Origin: a virus
Virus record (IMG/VR): IMGVR_UViG_3300030451_005417
Location: 1 to 36,841 of that record
Reading direction: 5' to 3' (one strand)
DNA length: 36,841 nucleotides
Shown: one piece after another, positions 23,977 through 31,782 of the stretch
How the letters are laid out: every line of letters starts with the position of its first letter
Position numbering within the stretch: the first letter of the stretch is position 1
Position numbers and translations under genes: made by a program
Notes under the pieces: generated by a model
Databases searched by the model: none
Told to the model about the DNA's origin: nothing
The model's input: only the letters and a program-made list of their open reading frames with translations

Positions 23977-24285
23977 ATGGCTTATAAATTAAATAAAAAG
24001 CTTCTAAATGTATTTGTTAGACCTTACGCAGGTAAACAAGTAAAGTTTTTGAAGTTAGGAATAGGCATGATTGATTTTTCATCTAAAGAAAAAATTGATG
24101 AAATTGCTGAGAACCAAGAACTGTTAGGTAAATTTTATCAACTTGGTTTTAAATGGGTGTCATGCACAGAAAAAGATTGCTGCCAAAAACCAAAAGCGTG
24201 TACTAAAAAAGATAAAGTAAATGGAGTCAAAGAAAAAGCAGTCAAGAAAGAGAAGCAGGTATCAAAAGCCAGCAAGAAAGAATAA
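23977..24285 (+). CDS. Small basic Cys-cluster protein, 102 aa
   Basis: ATG at 23977 follows the promoter and an A-rich leader; earlier in-frame codons lie inside the promoter. The sequence MAYKLNKKLLNVFVRPYAGKQ ... QLGFKWVSCTEKDCCQKPKAC ends in a lysine-rich tail. Four cysteines in CTEKDCCQKPKAC could bind zinc. It overlaps the portal start by 65 bp. The N-terminal half resembles short head-associated proteins of Bacteroidetes phages, but I cannot name it. Confidence 0.6.
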   Translation: MAYKLNKKLLNVFVRPYAGKQVKFLKLGIGMIDFSSKEKIDEIAENQELLGKFYQLGFKWVSCTEKDCCQKPKACTKKDKVNGVKEKAVKKEKQVSKASKKE

Positions 24286-25519
24286 ATTACTTGCCTACGG
24301 ATTTTCAAAAGAACTTGCTCAAGATGTTCCTGAAGAGGTAAAAAGACTTGATAAGCTAAAACACTCTTGGATTCCTTTTGGGGATGATAACTTATTCCCA
24401 CAACATTTAAGTGAACTGTCAAGATGTGCCTCTACTCATAGAGCTATCTTAAATACTAAAACAACCTTTACCATTGGTGAGGGTTTTGACACTTCTGACG
24501 AGTCTTTAAGTGAATACATTAAAGATGTAAACGCAGATGGAGAAAGTCTTGACGATGTGATGAGAAAGGTAGCAGATGACTACTGGACTTTTGGTAACGC
24601 ATACCTTGAGGTTGTTGTTGGCAAAGGTTATATAAATTTATATCATCACGATGCAAGCACAGCAAGAGTTGCTAAAAACAAAAAGAAAATATTATTCCAC
24701 GCTAACTGGAAAGATGTAAGAAGAAGTGAAGAGAAAATAAACTCTCTTGACATATATCCTACATTTAAAAAATATGCAAAGGGTGTACAGCGTTCTGTAA
24801 TACACTTTAGTGATTACGAAAGTACATTCTATTATTATGGTTTACCTGATTATGTGGCTGCCTTAGACCACATAAAGATAGCAAATCAAATAGGTAAATA
24901 TAATCTTACAAGATTTAAAAATGGATTTATGCCATCTGCAATTATTGAGTTAGGGGCAGATATGTCTGAGGAAGAGGCACAAATCTTTATTGACGAAGCA
25001 AGAGAAAAGTTGACTGGAGAAAACAATAACTCCAAAATACTATTTATAGCTAAGAATGGTGATGAGTCTGCTTCTAATGTACAAGTTATAAATGATACAA
25101 GTGATGGTTCTTTTATGGAATTACAGACCATTACTAATGATAATATAATTTCAGCTCACAGATGGAATCCTGCTTTATCAGGAATACAGGTTGCAGGTTC
25201 TTTAGGTAATAACCAGCAGATTTTAACTATATATGATATAGTTATGTCAACAGTTATTAAAGAGCCACAACACATGTTGTGTAGAGAGTTGAAAAAAGTG
25301 TTAAAAAGACACGCAGGTTACAATGTTTCTGACTTACATATAGTAAACAAGCCTCCAGTTACTATGCTTGGTGCTATAAATCCTACTGATTACATTTCAG
25401 TTCAAGAGGGTAGAAAAATATTCCACTTACCTGAACTAACAGAGGAAGAGTTAGAAAATTTATTAATAGAAAAAAACATGATTCAAGATGGCATTGATAA
25501 CAGCGACACAGGTAATTGA
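24221..25519 (+). CDS. Portal protein
   Basis: 432 aa. It forms the dodecameric ring through which DNA enters and leaves the capsid. Recognisable features are the N-terminal WIPFGDDNLFPQHLSELSR, the wing/stem region (ILNTKTTFTIGEGF ... DDYWTFGNAYLEVVVGKG), YLPDYVAALDHIKIANQIGKYN, and the crown (GDMSEEEAQIFIDEAREKLTG, AHRWNPALSGIQVAGSLGNNQQ). The pattern is of PBSX-like portals. The first 25 residues are strongly basic (KKKQSRKRSRYQK) and lie in the overlap with the previous gene. A 32-bp overlap joins the connector gene. Confidence 0.85.
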   Translation: MESKKKQSRKRSRYQKPARKNKLLAYGFSKELAQDVPEEVKRLDKLKHSWIPFGDDNLFPQHLSELSRCASTHRAILNTKTTFTIGEGFDTSDESLSEYIKDVNADGESLDDVMRKVADDYWTFGNAYLEVVVGKGYINLYHHDASTARVAKNKKKILFHANWKDVRRSEEKINSLDIYPTFKKYAKGVQRSVIHFSDYESTFYYYGLPDYVAALDHIKIANQIGKYNLTRFKNGFMPSAIIELGADMSEEEAQIFIDEAREKLTGENNNSKILFIAKNGDESASNVQVINDTSDGSFMELQTITNDNIISAHRWNPALSGIQVAGSLGNNQQILTIYDIVMSTVIKEPQHMLCRELKKVLKRHAGYNVSDLHIVNKPPVTMLGAINPTDYISVQEGRKIFHLPELTEEELENLLIEKNMIQDGIDNSDTGN

Positions 25520-26243
25520 TACAGCTTTTACAAACAAGAATACTGACCAGTATTTAGTTAAGCCTGCTTTCATTGAGATTGCTGAGCATAACTTTTTAAT
25601 GCCAGCTATTGGAGAAAAGCTTTATGAAAATATTAGTGAAGATGCTGCTGATGGTGTTCAATGGACTTATCTTGATGTAGAATGTCAAATATTGGAAAAC
25701 AATAACATTGTTTTTGTACATTCAAATAATATTGGCGATGTTAATTTTATATCAGTTGGTGATTTTGTAACATCCCCTGACCTACCTTTATATGAAGATG
25801 GCACAAACAGTGATGGCGAATGTTGTAGAGGTTTTAACAAGGTAATAGAAGTTGATAAAAATAATGACAATAATGTTATAGCTTTTAAAATATCAGGTGC
25901 TCCTAAAGTATCAACATCTCTTTCAAAAATCAAAGTAAGAAAACCAAATGGTGTTCTTGTAGAAGATTATGTGCGAAAGTATTTAGCTTTTTGCGTTAAG
26001 TTTGAGATGCTTCCTGACATGAGCTATAATACTACATCACAAGGTGTTGTTGAGAATGTTGCAGAATTTACTATGCCAGTAGATGCTAAGAAGCTTAGTT
26101 TTCTTAGAAACGAAACATTTAAAAAATCTGAGGCTTATCAAAGAATAATGATAAAGTTTTTAGAAGATAATGATGAATCTTACCCTGATTATACACCTGA
26201 TGGGGGTAATGTAAGTAAGAAAAACGGAATTATATTATATTAG
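25488..26243 (+). CDS. Head-tail connector (DUF6712-like) with inserted domain
   Basis: 251 aa. The N-terminus (LITATQVIDTAFTNKNTDQYLVKPAFIEIAEHNFLMPAIGEKLYENI) and the C-terminal half (DYVRKYLAFCVKFEMLPDMSYNTTSQGVVENVAEF) are the two helical halves of DUF6712/gp6-type adaptors below the portal. In ordinary members they are nearly contiguous. Here residues about 57-154 are an added beta-rich segment with CC and several Asp/Asn. It overlaps the portal gene by 32 bp. The added part may project outside the neck. Confidence 0.65.
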   Translation: MALITATQVIDTAFTNKNTDQYLVKPAFIEIAEHNFLMPAIGEKLYENISEDAADGVQWTYLDVECQILENNNIVFVHSNNIGDVNFISVGDFVTSPDLPLYEDGTNSDGECCRGFNKVIEVDKNNDNNVIAFKISGAPKVSTSLSKIKVRKPNGVLVEDYVRKYLAFCVKFEMLPDMSYNTTSQGVVENVAEFTMPVDAKKLSFLRNETFKKSEAYQRIMIKFLEDNDESYPDYTPDGGNVSKKNGIILY

Positions 26244-26244
26244 T

Positions 26245-28155
26245 ATGCCAAGTAATTTTCACTCAGATTTACCAAACGACCAGCTGCATGACCCAAAAGA
26301 CTTTGCTTTAGCTAACAATTCAAGTGCTTTAGTAAAAGATGAAAGAGGTGATTTGTCCTGGAAAACTCCTCCTTATGACCTTGAAACAACAATAGAATGT
26401 GCTTCTGATGTTTCAGGTGGATTACACAATACAAGCTTCTTTATAGAAAAAGACGCTTCAACTAAATATCAAGTTTATTTTGAAGTTGCTGGTCAAACTA
26501 CTACTCCTACAATAGTTGCAGGATATACTGGTGCAAAAGTTACTATAATAACTAATGATACAAATGTACAAGTTGGTAACGATTTGACAAGAGAATTAAG
26601 AGCAAAAGGTTTCACAGTTGTTGACCAAAACACAGGTAGGCTTGTAGTAAGTGGCATGAGTGATGTTAATGATACTATTGACGATAATACTGACTTTGGT
26701 TTTTCAAATAGAAAAATATTTAACTCTACAACAGTGTTAACCTCTACTAATGGTGCTATCAGTTGGACTGTTGGTAGTGGTGGTGGTGGTGCAGTTAGTG
26801 ATGTTGCCACTATTACTGCTGGTACATCTACAGGTACGCCAATAACAATAAGCCCAACAAAAGGTAATGTAAAAGTTAGGTCAAATGCTTATGATGGTGG
26901 TAATAAGGTAGGACATGTTCCAGCAGGTGGTGATAGTACAAAATTTTTAAGAGGAGATGGAACTTGGCAAGCTGTATCAAGTGGAGGTACTACTTATGCA
27001 GGTGGAGGTGGTATTGATATTGATACTACTAAAACTCCGAATGTAATATCGATTGATAGTAATGTTGTTATAACAAAATCAGACAATCAATATATTACAG
27101 GAGATAAAGAATTTGCTGGGAATGTGATTATGAATAATGCTACAAATGTTTATGTACCAATAGCAACTGTTACAGATAACAGTGCTCGTGCTGCATCCAC
27201 AGCTTGGGTTAACAACCAACATTACGGACAGGGTACTTTAACAAAAGTTGAAACAGGAGATGGTTTAAATAGAATTACAATAACTACAAGCAGTGATACG
27301 GATGGTAAGATTGAGCTTGACAATACAGTTATAAGAAATTTTGGTACTCAGAGTATAGGTGGTGATAAAACATTTAACAATCATGTACAGGGTGTAACAG
27401 CAAGTCGTGGTGATTCTACTGTGAAACTTGCTACTTGTGAGTTTGTGCAAAATGAAATATCTAATTTAGGTGGAGGTACAGTGCAAACAGTTACAGCTTC
27501 TTCCCCTTTAAAATCAACTGGTGGTGCTAATCCTGATATTAGCATACCAAGAGCATCATCATCAGCAGCTGGGTTTTTATCACAAACAGATTATAATACT
27601 TTTAATAGTAAACAAAATAGATTAACTCTTACCACTACAGGTACTGGGCCTGCAACGCTTGTTGGTGCTACACTAAACATACCACAATCAGCTGAAGAAA
27701 GGTTCACTAAGAGCTTTAGGGGTTCTGTAGATGTTAGTAGAGCTGGTACTTACTTTCAAACTACATCAGGTAGGCCTTTAGCTCATACTATTGATATTTC
27801 TAAGGGTAATAAAAGTATTGACTTTATAAATGGTGCTTTTCACTTTGTTGTAACTGGTAGAGAGGTTTTTGGTATGCTTGGTGGAATAGTAGAGGGTACT
27901 GGAGACATTAAATTTCAGCTATGGTCAATGCAGGTTGATTGTGCTGGTGTAAATCAACCAACTTTTAAAATGGAACTTGAAACTGCATTTATAACTCTTG
28001 TACCCAATAAGCCAGTTTGTTGGTTAATTACAACAGGTTCAGGTAAAAAATTAACAATAAATCCAGGCACATCATTGGTTTTAGGTATAGTGCCAGGACA
28101 ATCTGACGCTGTCGTAGCATCATATAATGCTCACTATAGTTCAATTACATCATAA
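26245..28155 (+). CDS. Fibre/appendage protein, 636 aa
   Basis: The N-terminal motif (LPNDQLHDPKDFALANNSSALVKDERGDLSWK) is one I associate with neck or head fibres of Bacteroidetes phages. Residues about 210-410 contain fibre motifs: GDSTKFLRGDGTWQAV, VTDNSARAASTAWVNNQHYG and RGDSTVKLATCEFVQNEIS. Ser/Thr/Gly-rich beta repeats lead to a C-terminal globular part (about 490-636; FRGSVDVSRAGTYFQTTSGR ... TNPGTSLVLGIV), likely receptor-binding. Location after the connector suggests attachment at neck or head rather than tail tip. Confidence 0.65.
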   Translation: MPSNFHSDLPNDQLHDPKDFALANNSSALVKDERGDLSWKTPPYDLETTIECASDVSGGLHNTSFFIEKDASTKYQVYFEVAGQTTTPTIVAGYTGAKVTIITNDTNVQVGNDLTRELRAKGFTVVDQNTGRLVVSGMSDVNDTIDDNTDFGFSNRKIFNSTTVLTSTNGAISWTVGSGGGGAVSDVATITAGTSTGTPITISPTKGNVKVRSNAYDGGNKVGHVPAGGDSTKFLRGDGTWQAVSSGGTTYAGGGGIDIDTTKTPNVISIDSNVVITKSDNQYITGDKEFAGNVIMNNATNVYVPIATVTDNSARAASTAWVNNQHYGQGTLTKVETGDGLNRITITTSSDTDGKIELDNTVIRNFGTQSIGGDKTFNNHVQGVTASRGDSTVKLATCEFVQNEISNLGGGTVQTVTASSPLKSTGGANPDISIPRASSSAAGFLSQTDYNTFNSKQNRLTLTTTGTGPATLVGATLNIPQSAEERFTKSFRGSVDVSRAGTYFQTTSGRPLAHTIDISKGNKSIDFINGAFHFVVTGREVFGMLGGIVEGTGDIKFQLWSMQVDCAGVNQPTFKMELETAFITLVPNKPVCWLITTGSGKKLTINPGTSLVLGIVPGQSDAVVASYNAHYSSITS

Positions 28156-28164
28156 AATTAAAAA

Positions 28165-28701
28165 ATGGCAACAACAGTAAATGATTCAAAACTAACAACT
28201 ACAACATCAGACAGAATAATTCTAAATGGTGTTACTTATGGAGGGCAAACTTCATCAGAAATAAATAATTGTGATGAGGTTTATAACAGAATAATGACAA
28301 TACCTGCATTTGCAGTCGATGGTCAAGGAGCTATGACGCAAGATTTTGTTTCTATTGTCTCGGCAACACCATTACCAAACTCTGCTGGAGATGTAGAGTT
28401 TGCTAAATTTGTGTATGCAAGAATTACTAACCTTGATGACAGATACCCTATAGCAATTAGGGTTGCTGATAATGTTGACCCTCGACAAGCTACCATGGTG
28501 TATGTGGTTCAAATTCCAGCAGGCACAAGTTATATAGTACACAGTGCTGGTTTTTTTGCAGACGACCAAAATATAAATGCACAGCAGGTTTATGGTAGAA
28601 GTGCAAGCAACAATAGAGTTCTTGCAATATCTGCTGTAGCTTCTAATGAAGAGAATACAGGTGATGGTTGTGATATAGAGGTTTTCGTGGTAACAAAATA
28701 A
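28165..28701 (+). CDS. Probable structural protein (decoration or fibre partner)
   Basis: 178 aa, beta-rich, no signal peptide. It begins MATTVNDSKLTTTTSDRIILNGVTYG, like fibre-associated proteins, and has a well-formed beta domain (FAKFVYARITNLDDRYPIAIRVADNV ... AGTSYIVHSAGFF). It follows the fibre gene by nine bases and overlaps the next gene by one base. Candidates are a capsid decoration protein or a fibre tip. I do not recognise the family. Confidence 0.5.
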   Translation: MATTVNDSKLTTTTSDRIILNGVTYGGQTSSEINNCDEVYNRIMTIPAFAVDGQGAMTQDFVSIVSATPLPNSAGDVEFAKFVYARITNLDDRYPIAIRVADNVDPRQATMVYVVQIPAGTSYIVHSAGFFADDQNINAQQVYGRSASNNRVLAISAVASNEENTGDGCDIEVFVVTK

Positions 28702-29000
28702 TGGCTACAGCAGCACAAGAAATAGCGTTGATGAAACAGAGAATGGACTCTTTTGAGGACAAATTAGACTCTATGGATAGTAAGCTTGATAGACTAACAT
28801 CAAGCCTGCTTAATCCTGATGATGGATTTGTTTCTCGTGTAAATAAAAATACAGAGTTTAGAGAAATTAAATTGGAAAAATACGATACATTAGTGCAAGA
28901 GTTTCAAGATATGAAGAGGTGGAAGTCTAATGTAACAAGAGCACTTTGGATTATATTTGCAACTGTTGTAGGTGTTTTAGTTAAAATGTTTATAATATGA
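28701..29000 (+). CDS. Coiled-coil protein with C-terminal membrane helix (lysis block)
   Basis: 99 aa. An N-terminal coiled coil (MKQRMDSFEDKLDSMDSKLDRLTSSL), a middle helix, and a hydrophobic end (ALWIIFATVVGVLVKMFII). The layout is that of XhlA-type or similar accessory holin proteins: cytoplasmic coil and one membrane anchor. It shares ATGA with the DUF5675 gene, placing it in a lysis cassette. No lipobox or signal peptide is present, so it is not a classic spanin. Confidence 0.6.
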   Translation: MATAAQEIALMKQRMDSFEDKLDSMDSKLDRLTSSLLNPDDGFVSRVNKNTEFREIKLEKYDTLVQEFQDMKRWKSNVTRALWIIFATVVGVLVKMFII

Positions 29001-29482
29001 GATTAAAAGTATTAAGATTTAGTTCCAAGCCTGATTCCACATCAGGCTTACTTTTTGAAGAGAATGACTTAGGGCTTAATTTTCTATGTTATACTCTTGA
29101 AGATGAAAGAAGAGCATTAAAAGTTATGGGTGAGACCAGGATTCCTGCTGGTAAATATAATATAGAATTAAGAAAAGAGGGTGGATTTCATGAAAGATAT
29201 ACTAAAAAATATCGCAATATGCACATCGGTATGCTTCATATCGTTAATGTTCCTGGGTTTGAGTATATCCTTATACACACTGGGAATACTGACGAACACA
29301 CTGCTGGTTGTCTCATCGTTGGGGATTCACAAGAGAACAATGGAATCATTAAAGATGGTTTTGTGGGTAAAAGTGTTAATGCCTACAAGAGAATTTATCC
29401 TCGTATTGCAAAAGCTATTGAAAAAGGAAAAAATGTAACTATTGAATATATTGATTTAGACGCACAAATATGGGTATCTTAG
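28997..29482 (+). CDS. DUF5675 protein, candidate peptidoglycan-acting enzyme
   Basis: 161 aa. DUF5675 proteins are common in Bacteroidetes phages near lysis genes. Visible are the N-terminal strand RFSSKPDSTSGLLFEEN, LEDERRALKVMGETRIPAGKY, and the core IHTGNTDEHTAGCLIVGD (residues 93-110). His94 and Cys105 sit like the H-x-G ... G-C of L,D-transpeptidases (YkuD fold). I infer a cysteine enzyme acting on peptidoglycan, perhaps the endolysin or cell-wall modifier. No other lysozyme or amidase is found. It lies between two membrane-protein genes. Confidence 0.65.
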   Translation: MRLKVLRFSSKPDSTSGLLFEENDLGLNFLCYTLEDERRALKVMGETRIPAGKYNIELRKEGGFHERYTKKYRNMHIGMLHIVNVPGFEYILIHTGNTDEHTAGCLIVGDSQENNGIIKDGFVGKSVNAYKRIYPRIAKAIEKGKNVTIEYIDLDAQIWVS

Positions 29483-29859
29483 GTAAAATATTTAGCAAAG
29501 GAGCTAAAGGACTTGTCGATTCAGTCGGCAGTATTATTGATGAAGTACATACATCAGATGAGGAAAAGCAACAAATGAAGCTTAAAATTCAAGAGATGAT
29601 TACATCTCATGAAGCAAAAATACAAGAGCAAGTTACAAGGCGTTGGGAAGCCGATATGAAAGGTAATTGGTTAACAAAATCAATAAGACCTTTATCTTTA
29701 GCTTTCTTGCTTTTAGCATTGACAACTTTCACATTAGTTGACTTTGGTTTTGTCGATTTAGACATAAAAGACTCATGGATAGAGCTTTGGAAAATGCTTG
29801 CTATAACTGCTTTTGGGGCTTACTTCGGTGGTCGTTCTTATGAAAAGATGAAAAAGTAG
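29470..29859 (+). CDS. Holin of the GTA 3TM type
   Basis: 129 aa. The first half is amphipathic (GKIFSKGAKGLVDSVGSIIDEVHTSDEEKQQMKLKIQEM ... ITSHEAKIQEQVTRRWEADMKGNWLTKSIRP). Two hydrophobic helices follow (SLAFLLLALTTFTLVDFGF and KMLAITAFGAYFGGRSYEK). The WEADM...W(L/K)xxxRP boundary and C-terminal GG are typical of PF11351-type holins. It makes pores that release or trigger the lytic enzyme. It overlaps the DUF5675 gene by 13 bp. Confidence 0.75.
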   Translation: MGILGKIFSKGAKGLVDSVGSIIDEVHTSDEEKQQMKLKIQEMITSHEAKIQEQVTRRWEADMKGNWLTKSIRPLSLAFLLLALTTFTLVDFGFVDLDIKDSWIELWKMLAITAFGAYFGGRSYEKMKK

Positions 29860-29890
29860 TTGCATTTAACAAAAATATTCGTTAGTTTTG
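29860..29890 (+). promoter_or_regulatory. Promoter before the metallophosphoesterase
   Basis: TTG at 29860-29862, 20 bases, TAGTTTTG at 29883-29890, exact for the TAnnTTTG -7 box. The predicted start (about 29897) is about ten bases before the ATG at 29907. The gap after the holin stop is short, so this gene is separately driven. Confidence 0.6.
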
Positions 29891-29906
29891 CTCAAACAAA
29901 AGCAGA

Positions 29907-30662
29907 ATGAAACAATATAGACCTCGTTTGTCTAAGGAAGAAAACGATATGTTACAGGCATATAGGAACTCTAATAATGTTGGAATTATTGGAGACACTC
30001 ATGAACCCTTTTGCCATCCTTTATATAGAGACTTTTGTTATGAAGTCTTTTCTCGATTCGGTGTTTCAGAAATTATACATATAGGCGATGAGGTAGATAA
30101 TGCTGCTCTATCTTATCATGAGAAGATAGTAGAGATGCCTAATGCTGAAAGCGAAGCAGAGAAAGCCCAAAAAGCGATGGAAAAGTGGTATGAGACTTTC
30201 CCTGATGTTAAAGTTTGTGTAGGTAATCACTCAGCTTTACCATTTAGGAAAGCTACAACAGCAGGAATACCAAGTAGATTTATGAAAACCTATGAGGAGA
30301 TATGGAAAGCTCCAAAAGGTTGGCAGTGGGAGCTATCCTGGGAGATAGATGGCGTATTGTACGAGCATGGAACAGGTAGTAGTGGTATTTCAGGTGCAAG
30401 AAACAGAGCACAAGCCAATAGGCAGTCAACTGTTGTAGGGCACTCTCACTCTTTTGGTGGAGTTTCTTATATGGCCTCCAGGAATGACATAATATTTGGT
30501 CTAAATGTTGGCTGTGGAATAGATGTTGACCACATGGCTTTTAGTTATGGTAAGAATTTTCCTAAGAAACCAACTTTAGGGTGTGGTGTAGTTATAAATG
30601 AGGGTAGAACTGGTATATTTGTACCTATGGATTTAGGTAGAAGAAATTTATATAAATTTTAG
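29907..30662 (+). CDS. Calcineurin-like metallophosphoesterase
   Basis: 251 aa. Metal motifs in the right order: GDTH (29-32), GDEVD (60-64), GNHS (106-109) and GHSH (178-181). Usual families have GNHD or GNHE at the third motif; Ser here is unusual. It would hydrolyse phosphomonoesters or phosphodiesters with a two-metal centre. Substrate unknown; RNA, cyclic nucleotide or DNA-end processing are all possible. It has its own promoter and is unrelated to the lysis genes before it. Confidence 0.82.
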   Translation: MKQYRPRLSKEENDMLQAYRNSNNVGIIGDTHEPFCHPLYRDFCYEVFSRFGVSEIIHIGDEVDNAALSYHEKIVEMPNAESEAEKAQKAMEKWYETFPDVKVCVGNHSALPFRKATTAGIPSRFMKTYEEIWKAPKGWQWELSWEIDGVLYEHGTGSSGISGARNRAQANRQSTVVGHSHSFGGVSYMASRNDIIFGLNVGCGIDVDHMAFSYGKNFPKKPTLGCGVVINEGRTGIFVPMDLGRRNLYKF

Positions 30663-30695
30663 TGAGCAAGCTACTTGAGTGCTGCATATATGTTC

Positions 30696-30742
30696 TAATT
30701 GGGGAGGTGTAAAGAAGTGGTCGTCTGCGACCTCCCTAATTA
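30696..30742 (+). other. Structured RNA element with 13-bp stem and alternative inner stem
   Basis: TAATTGGGGAGGT (30696-30708) pairs fully with ACCTCCCTAATTA (30730-30742), one G-T. In the 21-base loop, GGTCG (30719-30723) can pair with CGACC (30728-30732), which would use the start of the outer 3' arm, so the two folds compete. No T-run follows. It is in the 94-bp gap between the phosphoesterase and the gene at 30757. Confidence 0.6.
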
Positions 30743-30756
30743 CTTAAAAAAATGTA

Positions 30757-30993
30757 ATGAAAGAAGAAATACAAAATACTACTTTCAATATAAGTTTGAA
30801 AACATTGTTTACAATAATTGCGTTTAGCTTTGTTGCAATAGGAGAATATATAGTCTTACAAAAAGAGATAGAAGAAGCTAAGGAACTACCTGAAAATCAG
30901 GTAAGTAGAATAGAATTTGAGTATAGCAAAGAGAAACTGCAAAATCAAATTGACATTTTAAAGGAAGAGATAAGAGATTTAAAAGACGACTAA
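30757..30993 (+). CDS. Membrane-anchored coiled-coil protein, 78 aa
   Basis: A hydrophobic segment near residues 13-34 (LKTLFTIIAFSFVAIGEYIVL) precedes a charged coiled coil (KEIEEAKELPEN ... KEKLQNQIDILKEEIRDLKDD). Topology suggests inner-membrane anchor with a cytoplasmic or periplasmic coil. It begins at a start-stop overlap, where ATGTAATG at 30752-30759 contains a one-codon start followed by stop immediately before the real ATG. Role unknown; could be spanin-like or superinfection-related. Confidence 0.65.
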   Translation: MKEEIQNTTFNISLKTLFTIIAFSFVAIGEYIVLQKEIEEAKELPENQVSRIEFEYSKEKLQNQIDILKEEIRDLKDD

Positions 30994-31005
30994 ACACTAA
31001 TTGTT

Positions 31006-31188
31006 ATGAAAGAAAAAGCAATACAGTGGGGTTGGGAAGCTCAAAAGCCAACAAACATGAGGTCAAAAGAACATCAAGCTTTCCTTATCAAAAAATACAA
31101 TAAAGGCAGACCCCAATCAGAAAGAGTAAAAACTATGGCTGAGCTAAACAAGGCTCTAAAAACAAATGATATTAAATATAGAAAGTAA
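31006..31188 (+). CDS. Small basic hypothetical protein, 60 aa
   Basis: Basic and short (MKEKAIQWGWEAQKPTNMRS ... MAELNKALKTNDIKYRK). No cysteines or membrane segment. Its last codons run into the first AAAAGTCCTG repeat (stop at 31186-31188). The leader TAAACACTAATTG resembles the duplicated leader before 35019 and 35349. Function unknown. Confidence 0.55.
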   Translation: MKEKAIQWGWEAQKPTNMRSKEHQAFLIKKYNKGRPQSERVKTMAELNKALKTNDIKYRK

Positions 31189-31213
31189 AAGTCCTGGGGA
31201 AAACCTTTTAATA
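31187..31213 (+). repeat. AAAAGTCCTG dispersed repeat, copy 1
   Basis: Ten bases identical to copies at 31351, 33516 and 34741, then ...CTTTTAAT. It begins inside the stop codon of the gene at 31006. The 3' half varies between copies. Confidence 0.7.
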
Positions 31214-31318
31214 TTATTCCAAAAAGTTCTTGTATATATAATATATAATACCTAAATTGTTGCTAAACAATTTCGTTATTGTTTTTGTTTTGTTTTGTGT
31301 TATATCTTCTCAAAAAAG

Positions 31319-31342
31319 AAAGGGGTTTAGCCCCTTTTTTTT
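31319..31342 (+). terminator. Intrinsic terminator
   Basis: AAAGGGG - TTTAG - CCCCTTT followed by a run of T to 31342: seven pairs and eight Ts in all. It closes the transcript from the phosphoesterase or the structure genes. Confidence 0.9.
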
Positions 31343-31350
31343 ATTCCAAA

Positions 31351-31376
31351 AAAAGTCCTGACAATTTTGTTTTAAG
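31351..31376 (+). repeat. AAAAGTCCTG dispersed repeat, copy 2
   Basis: AAAAGTCCTG followed by ACAATTTTGTTTTAAG, nine bases after the terminator T-run. Shares the 10-mer with the other copies. Confidence 0.7.
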
Positions 31377-31447
31377 TGCATACGCACATGTTCCTATAAA
31401 CGCCCCTCGACACCCCTTATTTAGAATGATTCTAAATTATAAAATAG

Positions 31448-31508
31448 TTGCTATTTTTTTTGGTAGTCTTATTTATTTTTTGAATTATTTGTATGTAACT
31501 TAAAAACA
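31448..31508 (+). promoter_or_regulatory. Early promoter element copy A
   Basis: TTGCTATTTTTTTTGGTAGT, then GAATTATTTGTATGTAAC and TTAAAAACAA. TTTGG ends at 31463; exactly 20 bases later ATTATTTG is at 31484-31491. It precedes the gene at 31516. Confidence 0.8.
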
Positions 31509-31515
31509 ATTAATT

Positions 31516-31782
31516 ATGAGAAAAGTAAAAATAATGCAAAGAAGTGTTTATCACAAGGTGGCAGAGATAGAAGTAAATGTGCCAAGTGAATTAGATGAAT
31601 TTAATGTTCAGGAGTGGCTCACTGATAATGAGAGTCTATGGGTTGATGAGTTAGACCATAAAATGAATGAAACTGAGTTTGTTTTTGGTAATGGTATGGA
31701 AACTGACAACTGGACTGACTGGAAAGAGGATAGTGAATGGAGATACTATGATATTGACAATAAAACTGGAGGGCATTTATAA
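31516..31782 (+). CDS. Small acidic protein, 88 aa
   Basis: First gene after early promoter A. Strongly acidic with many Trp and Asp/Glu (EWLTDNESLWVDELDHKMNETEF ... METDNWTDWKEDSEWRYYDI). The first 20 residues form a beta hairpin-like start (MRKVKIMQRSVYHKVAEIEVNVP). A TAATG overlap joins it to the next gene. Unrecognised; charge and early expression fit a host-interaction protein. Confidence 0.6.
   Translation: MRKVKIMQRSVYHKVAEIEVNVPSELDEFNVQEWLTDNESLWVDELDHKMNETEFVFGNGMETDNWTDWKEDSEWRYYDIDNKTGGHL

Larger units (their letters stand above)
31189..31515 (+). other. Gene-free 327-bp region with repeats, terminator and promoter
   Basis: The region holds repeat copy 1, an AT-only segment with short palindromes (31232-31252), a clear terminator, repeat copy 2 and early promoter copy A. 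A 74-codon TTG-initiated frame crosses the terminator and promoter and looks spurious. I see no RNA gene. Confidence 0.6.

Noticed and set aside
29271-29279. TTATACACA, a DnaA-box match
   Set aside because: It lies in the conserved IHTG codons of the DUF5675 gene; a few such matches are expected by chance in DNA this AT-rich.
31279-31503. 74-codon open frame from a TTG start with hydrophobic ends
   Set aside because: It crosses a strong intrinsic terminator, an AAAAGTCCTG repeat and early promoter A, starts with TTG and has low-complexity ends. Non-coding signals explain the region better.
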